From Bacillus paramycoides (GTDB lineage Bacteria; Bacillota; Bacilli; Bacillales; Bacillaceae_G): a stretch of DNA of 64,000 nt. The notes under the pieces are model-generated. The model did not search any database, was not told where the DNA came from, and saw nothing but the letters and a program-made list of their open reading frames with translations. Made by a program: the position numbers and the translations under genes. This document shows, one piece after another, positions 27,852 through 35,256 of this stretch. The DNA is taken from positions 1 to 64,000 of the forward strand of contig NZ_MAOI01000040.1 in the NCBI RefSeq assembly GCF_001884235.1, read 5' to 3'. The stretch's first letter is position 1. The number at the start of each line of letters is the position of its first letter.

Positions 27852-28142
27852 ATGAATCTTTCCGTAACAAAAGAAGCAGCACAATGGTATAAAGACGAAT
27901 TAAACTTACAATCAGGTGAAACACTACGCTTTTTCGTACAATACGGTGGTTGCAGTACTGTGCAAAAAGGACTTTCTTTAGGAATTCGTAAAGATGACCC
28001 TGCACATCCTGCTGTTCAAATTCAAGAAGAAGGTATTAATTTCTTTATTGAAGGCGATGACGAATGGTTCTTCGATGGACATAATTTATTAGTTACACTT
28101 AATGACGGTGATGATTTCCCTCAATTTAATTATGAAAAATAA
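27852..28142 (+). CDS. yneR: HesB-like protein, YneR family
   Basis: 96 aa from the ATG at 27852 (GGAGGAACTATAC upstream; the TTG at 27837 contains the ribosome site). Fold of the HesB/IscA superfamily, but only one cysteine remains (GGCS near 36), so it does not have the three cysteines of A-type iron-sulfur carriers and its role is unknown. Neighbour of plsY as in B. subtilis. Confidence 0.85.
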   Translation: MNLSVTKEAAQWYKDELNLQSGETLRFFVQYGGCSTVQKGLSLGIRKDDPAHPAVQIQEEGINFFIEGDDEWFFDGHNLLVTLNDGDDFPQFNYEK

Positions 28143-28172
28143 AAAAGCGTGGCTACTGCCACGCTTTTTTAT
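28138..28172. terminator. bidirectional terminator between yneR and yneP
   Basis: AAAGCGTGGC/GCCACGCTTT stem with A and T runs on both sides, between convergent genes. Confidence 0.9.
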
Positions 28173-28588
28173 TTCTTTTTAATTTCCTCATATTTCGCAT
28201 ACCACTCAGGATATAATTTTTTAAATGATACAGGGCGAAAACCTTCTTTTTTCGCACAAATATTCGTTGTACTTGCCGTAATACAAAGCTCACCATCGCC
28301 GTTATAAATTTCATATCCATATACAACACGAAGTGGACTCACAGTATCAATCCATGTTTTCACAATGGCCTTTTCTCCATAACGCATCGCTTTACGGTAT
28401 GAGATTTGCAAGTCTAATACAGGAGAGATAACTCCCTCTTTCTCCATTTCAACATATGAAAATCCTAATTCTTGTATAAGTTTCGTGCGTCCAAGTTCCA
28501 GCCACACTAAATAGTTTGAATGGTAAACAACACCCATTTGGTCTGTTTCCGCATAGCGGATTTCAATTTCATGTTCTGCTACAAACAT
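28169..28588 (-). CDS. yneP: acyl-CoA thioesterase, 4HBT hotdog family
   Basis: 139 aa from the ATG at 28588, giving the usual hotdog start (EHEIEIRYAETDQMGVVYHSNY). The Asp in ETDQMGVVYH is the catalytic residue of the 4-hydroxybenzoyl-CoA thioesterase type. Longer upstream frame lacks a ribosome site. Corresponds to B. subtilis yneP by position. Substrate unknown, probably an acyl-CoA. Confidence 0.85.
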   Translation of the reverse strand: MFVAEHEIEIRYAETDQMGVVYHSNYLVWLELGRTKLIQELGFSYVEMEKEGVISPVLDLQISYRKAMRYGEKAIVKTWIDTVSPLRVVYGYEIYNGDGELCITASTTNICAKKEGFRPVSFKKLYPEWYAKYEEIKKK

Positions 28589-28697
28589 TTCTATTCGCCT
28601 TCTTTCACTTCTGCTACCTTGCATACATTTAATCATAATACAGTGAAATCAAAAATAAAATAAAAACAGTGAATCTTTTATTGAAAGGGGCAAGCAC

Positions 28698-29990
28698 ATG
28701 ATTCAAATTGTAACTGTTCGTAGCGGTGATAGTGTATATAGTTTAGCTTCAAAATATGGATCTACACCTGAAGAGATTGTAAAAGACAATGGTCTAAATC
28801 CAGCCGAAACACTCGTTGTTGGTCAGGCACTTATCGTTAATACGAAAGGCAATAATTATTATGTACAGCCTGGTGACAGCCTGCATCGAATTTCTCAAAC
28901 ATATAACGTTCCTCTCGCTAGTTTAGCTAAAGTTAATAACCTTTCATTAAAATCTATTCTCCATGTCGGACAACAATTATATATACCAAAAGGGACAAAA
29001 AGAGCAGCAGAATCCATCGCTTATTTACAACCTTCAACAATTCCAATAAAAGAAAGTTTAGTAAGTGCTACACGTGCTATCAACCCATTTTTAACCTATT
29101 TAGCCTACTTTAGTTTTGAAGCAAAAAGAGACGGTACTTTAAAAGAACCAACCGAAACAGCTAAAATCGCTAACCTTGCAACGCAAGGTAAAACCATCCC
29201 TATGCTCGTTATTACAAATATCGAAAATGGAAATTTCAGTACCGATCTGGCATCTGTTCTTTTACGCGACGCAACCATCCAAAATAAATTTATTACAAAC
29301 ATTTTGCAAACAGCTGAAAAATATGGCATGCGAGACATTCATTTTGATTTCGAGAATGTGGCGCCCGAAGATCGTGAAGCATATAATCGTTTTTTACGAA
29401 ATGTGAAAACACGCTTACCGAACGGGTACACATTAAGTACAACTCTCGTACCAAAAACAAGCTCCACTCAAAAAGGAAAATTTTTTGCAGCCCATGATTA
29501 TAAAGCACAAGGGCAAATTGTTGATTTCGTCGTTATTATGACATACGACTGGGGTTGGCAAGGTGGGCCACCGATGGCAATTTCTCCTATTGGTCCTGTA
29601 AAAGAAGTACTTCAATATGCAAAATCTCAAATGCCTCCACAAAAAATTATGATGGGGCAAAATTTATACGGTTTCGATTGGAAACTACCGTTCAAACAAG
29701 GGAATCCACCCGCAAAAGCAGTTAGCTCTGTCGCAGCTGTTGCACTAGCTCGTAAATACAATGTTCCTATCCGCTATGATTTCACAGCTCAAGCTCCACA
29801 TTTTAATTACTTTGACGAAAACGGCGTACAACACGAAGTATGGTTTGAAGATTCACGGTCCGTACAAAGTAAATTTAATTTAATGAAAGAGCAAGGTATA
29901 GGCGGCATTAGCTATTGGAAAATTGGTCTACCATTCCCACAAAATTGGCGTTTACTCGTTGAAAACTTTACAATCACGAAAAAGGGCTGA
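28698..29990 (+). CDS. sleL: spore cortex-lytic N-acetylglucosaminidase
   Basis: 430 aa. Two LysM peptidoglycan-binding repeats (about 2-48 and 52-97), then a glycoside hydrolase family 18 domain (about 110-425) with the catalytic DxxDxE-type motif DIHFDFE near 214-220. Length and layout are those of SleL/YaaH, which cuts spore cortex fragments during germination. No signal peptide, as is normal for SleL, because it is deposited from the mother cell. AAAGGGG before the ATG. CATACATT at 28622-28629 resembles a sigma-E -10 box but lacks a good -35. Confidence 0.93.
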   Translation: MIQIVTVRSGDSVYSLASKYGSTPEEIVKDNGLNPAETLVVGQALIVNTKGNNYYVQPGDSLHRISQTYNVPLASLAKVNNLSLKSILHVGQQLYIPKGTKRAAESIAYLQPSTIPIKESLVSATRAINPFLTYLAYFSFEAKRDGTLKEPTETAKIANLATQGKTIPMLVITNIENGNFSTDLASVLLRDATIQNKFITNILQTAEKYGMRDIHFDFENVAPEDREAYNRFLRNVKTRLPNGYTLSTTLVPKTSSTQKGKFFAAHDYKAQGQIVDFVVIMTYDWGWQGGPPMAISPIGPVKEVLQYAKSQMPPQKIMMGQNLYGFDWKLPFKQGNPPAKAVSSVAAVALARKYNVPIRYDFTAQAPHFNYFDENGVQHEVWFEDSRSVQSKFNLMKEQGIGGISYWKIGLPFPQNWRLLVENFTITKKG

Positions 29991-30012
29991 CTTCCGTCAG
30001 CCCCTTTTTTTG
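29980..30012. terminator. bidirectional terminator between sleL and tlp
   Basis: GGGCTGAC/GTCAGCCC stem with flanking A and T runs; its left arm holds the sleL stop codon. Confidence 0.9.
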
Positions 30013-30021
30013 TACATTCTG

Positions 30022-30219
30022 TTAAGATTCATCTTTTATTTCACTTTTAAATGAATCAATACTTTCTAAACGTCTTTGATTTTTCGCTTCAATAGCAGCA
30101 CGATCTTTTTCATTAGAAAGCTCAGCTGTTTCTTTTGCTTCATTAAAATTATCAATCGTATTTTGTACCATTTCTTGTAATTTTTCAGCGTTGTCACTTC
30201 GATTGTCTGGATTCGGCAT
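30022..30219 (-). CDS. tlp: small acid-soluble spore protein Tlp
   Basis: 65 aa. [20 protein letters not shown] and the later [13 protein letters not shown] match the Tlp family of the spore core. AGGAGGG before the ATG. Directly downstream of sspN on the same strand, the sspN-tlp order of B. subtilis, where the pair is sigma-G dependent. A hairpin separates the two genes. Confidence 0.93.
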   Translation of the reverse strand: MPNPDNRSDNAEKLQEMVQNTIDNFNEAKETAELSNEKDRAAIEAKNQRRLESIDSFKSEIKDES

Positions 30220-30278
30220 GTTATTCCCTCCTAATTATATATACTATCTTAAATTACCTATACTCCTTTAAATTTATA

Positions 30279-30311
30279 CATAAAAAGGAGAATGCAACAT
30301 TCTCCTTTTCT
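30279..30311 (-). terminator. hairpin between sspN and tlp
   Basis: 11-bp arms AAAGGAGAATG/CATTCTCCTTT with a three-base loop and TTTTT after it on the minus strand; probably ends most sspN transcripts. Confidence 0.7.
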
Positions 30312-30446
30312 TTAACCGTTATCTACAATCGGTTGTTTGCCAGTTTGGTCTTGCATTTGCTTCCCTTTATTGCCACCAGCTTTTTTCGATTGTGTTCCAA
30401 TTTGATTTGGTGCAAAGTCTTTTGAATTCTTTTTCGGATTACCCAT
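30312..30446 (-). CDS. sspN: small acid-soluble spore protein N
   Basis: 44 aa. [19 protein letters not shown] and [19 protein letters not shown] are the SspN hallmarks. AAGGAGGCGATAGT before the ATG gives a strong ribosome site. Minor spore-core protein made in the forespore. Followed by tlp. Confidence 0.95.
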   Translation of the reverse strand: MGNPKKNSKDFAPNQIGTQSKKAGGNKGKQMQDQTGKQPIVDNG

Positions 30447-30464
30447 TACTATCGCCTCCTTAAT

Positions 30465-30481
30465 ACTAGTATCGTACTAGT
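30465..30481. repeat. perfect palindrome between fbpB-like gene and sspN
   Basis: ACTAGTA, 3 nt, TACTAGT in the 43-bp gap between two minus-strand genes. It has no T run. It could be an operator or an RNA hairpin. Confidence 0.4.
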
Positions 30482-30489
30482 GTTAAGAA

Positions 30490-30633
30490 TTATTCAGCCT
30501 GCTTAAAAAGTTTCATTTCATAACGTTTTTCAATTCGCTCTTCAATTCGATCGATTGCATCACGATCGCTTAATAATTGTTGTTTATTTTCATTTACAAG
30601 TTCTTCAAACGACTTGCGGCGACTTCTTCTCAT
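30490..30633 (-). CDS. FbpB-like small basic protein
   Basis: 47 aa. MRRSRRKSFEELVNENKQQL strongly resembles the start of B. subtilis FbpB, followed by a charged helix (RIEERIEKR). FbpB is a Fur-regulated helper of the iron-sparing response. No Fur box is visible upstream here, so iron control is not shown. AAAGGGTGAGCAAC before the ATG. Confidence 0.75.
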   Translation of the reverse strand: MRRSRRKSFEELVNENKQQLLSDRDAIDRIEERIEKRYEMKLFKQAE

Positions 30634-30726
30634 GTTGCTCACCCTTTCTCCTTCGCTTTCTTACTACATAGTATGAGCAAATGAAAAACTCTTTAATCAG
30701 ATTTGTAAGAAAATTTTATGTTTTGA

Positions 30727-30768
30727 TAAAAAATCCCATGCGCATTTTTTACGCATGGGATTTTTTAC
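30727..30768 (-). terminator. terminator of the exonuclease gene
   Basis: Arms AAAATCCCATGCG/CGCATGGGATTTT with T run on the minus strand; overlaps the stop region. Confidence 0.9.
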
Positions 30769-31721
30769 ACCATCATATTTAAATACTTTTTAATTTCTTC
30801 ATCTGCATTTACTTTATTTGCTCTATATTCATCCAGCGCTCGTAATACCGAATCGTATTCTTCTACAATGTAGCTCTCTAACTTCAAAATGTCCTCTACA
30901 CTGTCAATCATAATTCTCGTGTTGCCAATCTCACTTTTCAATGCTGCCTCACATGTTAAGCTCGTACAAATTCCTCTTACATCGTCTTCCATTTTTTCTG
31001 TTAACACATATTTCTTTCGCCCTTTTACCTTTAACCTTATAATTGGATAAAAAGCCTTTATATCTAAATAACTCCCGACATTCATACAACGAATCCATTC
31101 AATATCACGTTTATTTCGCACAAGTATTTCTTTTACCGCTTCAAATACCGCTGTATCATCCAGTACTTCTTTCTTTGCTTTTCTCTTTCCTTCTTCTTCA
31201 ACTAATGCACATCTTTGATAAACAGCTGCACATGTAATACAATCGTCAAATGCATTATGAGAACTTAGGCGAATTCCAAGCATTCGTTTTAACGTTTCCA
31301 GTTTATGATTAGGCGCATGCTTCATATATTTTTTCGCTAAAAAGACAGTATCAATAACGTTATTTTTAGGCTCAGGTAGTCCAAGCATATTTACATTACT
31401 CTTTAAAAAACGCATATCAAAAGAAGCATTATGTGCCACAATAATATTTGTATCTAGAAATGCTAAAAATAAAGGTAATACTTCTTCAATTGTTGGTGCG
31501 TCTGAAACACGATAATTTGTAATACCTGTTAAGCTCGTAATTCGGCTTGGAATTGGACGCTCTGGATTCACATACGATACAAATTGATCAATCAGTTCAT
31601 GATTACGGTACTTCACAGCTGCTACTTGGATAATTTTATCATTATAGGGATTAAACCCTGTCGTTTCAAAATCAATTACAACATAATCTAATGGTAAGGG
31701 TACATTCCCCAATCCATACAC
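30765..31721 (-). CDS. DEDDh 3'-5' exonuclease (DNA polymerase III epsilon-like)
   Basis: 318 aa. Exonuclease domain at about 10-170 with the three motifs: Asp and Glu in VIDFETTGF, Asp in VAHNASFDMRFL, and His/Asp in SHNAFDDC, so catalytically complete. The C-terminal 150 residues are not a known domain to me. Members trim DNA in repair or proofreading. Not present at this place in the B. subtilis order. Confidence 0.85.
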   Translation of the reverse strand: MYGLGNVPLPLDYVVIDFETTGFNPYNDKIIQVAAVKYRNHELIDQFVSYVNPERPIPSRITSLTGITNYRVSDAPTIEEVLPLFLAFLDTNIIVAHNASFDMRFLKSNVNMLGLPEPKNNVIDTVFLAKKYMKHAPNHKLETLKRMLGIRLSSHNAFDDCITCAAVYQRCALVEEEGKRKAKKEVLDDTAVFEAVKEILVRNKRDIEWIRCMNVGSYLDIKAFYPIIRLKVKGRKKYVLTEKMEDDVRGICTSLTCEAALKSEIGNTRIMIDSVEDILKLESYIVEEYDSVLRALDEYRANKVNADEEIKKYLNMMV

Positions 31722-31784
31722 TCCCTCATCTGTTATTAACGGTTATCTTTCTTTTATCATATCACGAAGTCATCACTCCATGAA

Positions 31785-31829
31785 AAAGAAAAGGCAGAAA
31801 TGGCCAATATCCATCTCTGCCTTTTTACT
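31785..31829 (-). terminator. terminator of yneN
   Basis: Arms AAGGCAGA/TCTGCCTT extended by ATGG/CCAT, with T run on the minus strand. Confidence 0.8.
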
Positions 31830-31831
31830 TA

Positions 31832-32407
31832 TTATTTCAATTTCGCAATCCGTTTTTCCATCTCTTTTTGTGTCATCGGTCCGATAAACTTATCTTGGAT
31901 GACACCTTTTGTATCTATAAAATAAGACGTTGGGATTGTAATTACTTTATACGCTGTCGTCACATCAATGTTCTTGTCCAATAAAATAGGAAAAGTAATT
32001 CCTTTTTCCTTAGCAAAATTGCTTACCTTCTCTTCTCCCCCACCTTTTTCTGAAGGAGTATAATTTATAGCTAAAATTTCTACGTTTTCTTTATGCTCTT
32101 TATAAAAGGCCTCCATATCAGGCATTTCTTGCTGACATGGCCCACACCACGTTGCCCAAAAGTTTAAAATAACTTTCTTCCCTTTTAAATCGGATAATTT
32201 TATATTCGTTCCATCTATCTTTGTTAATTCAAAATCTGGTGCGCTCTTTCCAATTTCAATACCGTTCCTTGCGATAATCTCTTTCATAGCAGCTTCACTT
32301 TTTTCTTGCTTCCCTTGTACTGCCTGATCCTTTTTACCAAACTGTTCATACGCTGCATATCCCGCTAAACAAAGTAACACTACAATAATGGTAAGTTTCC
32401 GCCACAT
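31832..32407 (-). CDS. yneN: membrane-anchored thiol-disulfide oxidoreductase (ResA/YneN type)
   Basis: 191 aa. N-terminal membrane anchor (about 5-22), then an extracytoplasmic thioredoxin-like domain of the TlpA/ResA type with active site WCGPC (about 88-92) and the cis-proline TIPTSYF. Such proteins reduce disulfides outside the membrane, in cytochrome c or spore cortex assembly. Same position as yneN in B. subtilis, between citB and sspN. Confidence 0.85.
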   Translation of the reverse strand: MWRKLTIIVVLLCLAGYAAYEQFGKKDQAVQGKQEKSEAAMKEIIARNGIEIGKSAPDFELTKIDGTNIKLSDLKGKKVILNFWATWCGPCQQEMPDMEAFYKEHKENVEILAINYTPSEKGGGEEKVSNFAKEKGITFPILLDKNIDVTTAYKVITIPTSYFIDTKGVIQDKFIGPMTQKEMEKRIAKLK

Positions 32408-32598
32408 ATTATATCACCCTTACGTGTTTATCTTCTTGTAACATAATTACCTAAATACTATATACCTTATTTTAGCTTATACGGACAAGCTTGGAAATAT
32501 TCACATTCGAAATAGTTAGAATATTTATAGCGGAGATAAAATATTTTCCTTTTTATCATATAATTAGAAATACATACAAAACCTGCGAGGTGATATGT

Positions 32599-32865
32599 AT
32601 TTTACAACTACTTATCAACCCATTTACTTTTGTTTTCTTCACTTTACCCTTACTATGTATTTTTTTTAGTTGCTTACTATACAAATTCAAATGGGCTGCT
32701 ATTATTATTTCTTTTACTGTTCCACTTATATTTTTTATTATCGTCTCTGGATTTGATATATACCTAGCTTTACAAAACTTAGATGCTTGGATTGTTTATG
32801 GTGCTGTTTATTCTGTACTTTCCTATATAACAGCAGCGCTAATACGAAGAAAACTGCACATATAG
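32599..32865 (+). CDS. small hydrophobic membrane protein, start uncertain
   Basis: About 88 aa with three hydrophobic stretches. The only good ribosome site (GAGGTG at 32587-32592) is 6 nt before an ATT at 32599; the ATG at 32595 is in another frame and stops after 24 codons. So the start may be ATT, or the gene may have a mutated start. An upstream TTG at 32491 has no ribosome site. First gene of a three-gene cluster of small membrane proteins. Function unknown. Confidence 0.5.
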   Translation: MLQLLINPFTFVFFTLPLLCIFFSCLLYKFKWAAIIISFTVPLIFFIIVSGFDIYLALQNLDAWIVYGAVYSVLSYITAALIRRKLHI

Positions 32866-32890
32866 AACTTTCAAAAAGGGAGGTATTTTT

Positions 32891-33106
32891 ATGAATTTAT
32901 TCGAAAAAATACTATTATATATTCTTAGTTTTATATTTTCCCCAATCGGAATTATCACTTGGATTATCTCGCTCTTCAGTAAAGATCCTGAAAAAAAGAA
33001 AGTTGGACGTATTTGTCTCTATATCGCTTTAATCTCATTTATCCTTTTAGCAGGCCTCGGTATTCTTAGTTTCTTCACAATGACTATCACCACTACTACA
33101 CAATAG
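32891..33106 (+). CDS. small membrane protein (71 aa)
   Basis: Two hydrophobic helices (about 5-27 and 42-65) separated by a basic loop (SKDPEKKKVGR), and a Thr-rich tail. GGGAGG 8 nt before the ATG. Second gene of the small cluster, 25 nt after the first. No known family recognised. Confidence 0.7.
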   Translation: MNLFEKILLYILSFIFSPIGIITWIISLFSKDPEKKKVGRICLYIALISFILLAGLGILSFFTMTITTTTQ

Positions 33107-33126
33107 TTACAGAAAGGATGATTTTT

Positions 33127-33450
33127 TTGGGAGAACACCCCATTAGTAAAGAACTTCGCTATATACGAATATGTTTAGTTATTTTAGTAATCGTTCTTTT
33201 ATTTTTCAACGGTGGAAGGGTCGTTGAAATTTCTACAAATCATGATTCCATAGAAAGTGCTTCCACCAGTAATATGACACAGATTGCTGAAAATACATTT
33301 GCTATTCAAGAATATAATCCATCACTAAGTAGCGAACATACGATCAAAATTTTCAAATATAACCCAGATACAAATCAACTTACTTTAGTCAAAGAATTTA
33401 GTACTAGCGATCCTGAGTCTTATACGTATCAACTTAATAAGACTGAATAA
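33127..33450 (+). CDS. hypothetical membrane-anchored protein (107 aa)
   Basis: TTG start at 33127 chosen because AAAGGA lies 8 nt upstream; the ATG at 33118 overlaps that site. One membrane helix at about 13-30, then an extracytoplasmic domain of about 70 residues (IEIS to KTE) of unknown fold. Last gene of the cluster; a terminator follows. Confidence 0.65.
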   Translation: MGEHPISKELRYIRICLVILVIVLLFFNGGRVVEISTNHDSIESASTSNMTQIAENTFAIQEYNPSLSSEHTIKIFKYNPDTNQLTLVKEFSTSDPESYTYQLNKTE

Positions 33451-33483
33451 AGATAAGAGCACTACGCAGCTCTTATCTTTTTG
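33450..33483. terminator. bidirectional terminator
   Basis: AAAGATAAGAGC/GCTCTTATCTTT arms between the three-gene cluster and the convergent ABC exporter gene. Confidence 0.85.
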
Positions 33484-35131
33484 TTTGCATCTCTTTGAAC
33501 AATGAGTTGCAATGTAATAATTCTCTAGGATTCCCACATTCCACAATAACTCCATTCTTCATTACAATAACCCGATCAGCTATCATCGCCCTTTCTACAT
33601 CATGTGTCGTCACAATTTTCGTTACGTTTTCTCCCAACCCTTCAATCATATTCCAAACAGCTTGTTGATTACCTGGATCCAATCCAGTAGTCGGTTCATC
33701 TAAAATAACAATATTCGGCTCTGTTACAATCGCTCGCAGTAACGCAAGACGCTTTCTTTCTCCTCCTGAAAACTCTTCTCCACTTTTGTGCAGTACAGTA
33801 TGGATTCCTTCTGATAAGTTTTTTAAGATTGTCTTCATATTTACAAGCTCGATACTTTTTTTAAACTGTTTTTCTATAATATCTTCTTGAAAATGTATAT
33901 TCTCTTTTACTGTCGCCCGAAAAAAACGTGGTTCCTGCCATACAGTAGTCATACGAGCTTTCTTACCGTAATAAGCAACCGTACCACTTGAAGGCTTATA
34001 TAATCCTGTTAATAACTTTAATAAGGTTGTTTTTCCAGCACCACTTTCTCCCACAATGATAACAAGTTCACCAGGAGAAATTTGCAAATCAATATTTTTA
34101 ATTCTATACTTCTCCTCACCGTTCTCTTGAAATGAAACATTTTTCAACTTCATTCCCATCGTTCTTTCTACATTTCTATCTTCAGCTCGTATATCTAAAA
34201 AGCAAAAAACTCGATTTGCCGATGCAACAGCAACTTGTGTCATCATTAATAAATCACTCGCATAACGAACAGGGAAAAATAACGTCTCAATTGTAGCTAA
34301 TATCGCAACGAGTGATCCAACTTCCATATCCCCTTTCATTATTTTTTGTGCTCCTATAATAAGAACAACTATATATGCTCCTGTTTCTATTACCGTTCCT
34401 ACTATCCCAATACAATGTTGTATCATAGTCTTTTTTACTTCCGTTTTATAAGACTTTGTTGTCACTCCTTTAAATAAGCCAATTGCCCAGCTCTCTTTTT
34501 GTAAACTACGCAAATCTTGTATACCCCTTACAAACTGTGACATCATCTCTACAACACTTGAATGATTTTTTTGAGCAATACTCGCTACATTTCTCACCTT
34601 TTTCGTCGTAACTATCGGAACAATCGTACTTAAAAATAAAAACGGAGTAACCCACCATATAAACTGTATATCGATATGCTGAAGCGCTATTAATGCCCCA
34701 ATAAATTGCGCGATTGCATGAATGTATTCAATTAATATAGATCCATATAACCTTACCCAACTCGGAATATCAGAAATGACTAATGTTTCTAATTCTCCTT
34801 GTTTTACCTTCTCACTTTCTTCAAATGGTAATGACAAAAAGTGACGTAATAAATCTATACGCTTCTCTCGTAATATACGTTGACTCGCTTTTGTACTTAT
34901 ATAACCAAACAAAAGTGTATTCGTCCACATCAAAAACCAACTACCTGCAAATAATGCAATGTACATATACGCCCATTCTAACTCTCGCTGAATAAGGTTA
35001 TCTACAATTAACCCCATTAAAAGAGGTCTAGATAAATTTAAAATAGCAGCTATCATCCCACTACATATCGCAGTAATTAACAACAGCTTTTCTTGCAACA
35101 GCGGCAACACAATTTTTCTATACTCATTCAT
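33473..35131 (-). CDS. ABC exporter, fused membrane and ATPase domains
   Basis: 552 aa from the third of three ATG codons (35131), 6 nt after GGAGGA. The longer frame to 35224 reads through a terminator and is not coding. Six-helix exporter domain at about 1-300, then the ATPase: Walker A GESGAGKTT, signature FSGGERKR, Walker B VILDEPTTGLD and the H-loop TTHD. It resembles half-size multidrug/lipid exporters that act as dimers; no partner gene is adjacent. Confidence 0.88.
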   Translation of the reverse strand: MNEYRKIVLPLLQEKLLLITAICSGMIAAILNLSRPLLMGLIVDNLIQRELEWAYMYIALFAGSWFLMWTNTLLFGYISTKASQRILREKRIDLLRHFLSLPFEESEKVKQGELETLVISDIPSWVRLYGSILIEYIHAIAQFIGALIALQHIDIQFIWWVTPFLFLSTIVPIVTTKKVRNVASIAQKNHSSVVEMMSQFVRGIQDLRSLQKESWAIGLFKGVTTKSYKTEVKKTMIQHCIGIVGTVIETGAYIVVLIIGAQKIMKGDMEVGSLVAILATIETLFFPVRYASDLLMMTQVAVASANRVFCFLDIRAEDRNVERTMGMKLKNVSFQENGEEKYRIKNIDLQISPGELVIIVGESGAGKTTLLKLLTGLYKPSSGTVAYYGKKARMTTVWQEPRFFRATVKENIHFQEDIIEKQFKKSIELVNMKTILKNLSEGIHTVLHKSGEEFSGGERKRLALLRAIVTEPNIVILDEPTTGLDPGNQQAVWNMIEGLGENVTKIVTTHDVERAMIADRVIVMKNGVIVECGNPRELLHCNSLFKEMQTKR

Positions 35132-35152
35132 CATCATTCCTCCAAATTTGCA

Positions 35153-35198
35153 TAAAAAAAGGAAAGGGATGAAACCAAATGGTTTCATCCCTTTCCTC
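35153..35198 (-). terminator. strong terminator after acnA
   Basis: Perfect 18-bp arms (35160-35177 and 35180-35197) with a T7 run on the minus strand. Confidence 0.9.
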
Positions 35199-35210
35199 TG
35201 TACATAAAGT

Positions 35211-35238
35211 AAGGAAGCTAACATATGTCAGCTTCCTT
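35211..35238 (-). terminator. first hairpin after acnA
   Basis: AAGGAAGCT/AGCTTCCTT arms right after the acnA stop, without a T run. It may stabilise the 3' end; the stronger terminator follows 15 nt on. Confidence 0.5.
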
Positions 35239-35256
35239 ATCATTCATTACAATTAT

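Noticed and set aside
28622-28660. Sigma-E promoter of sleL
   Set aside because: A -10-like CATACATT is present but no acceptable -35 box.
35132-35224. N-terminal extension of the ABC exporter
   Set aside because: Would be encoded by the acnA terminator hairpin; a clear GGAGGA site fixes the start at 35131.
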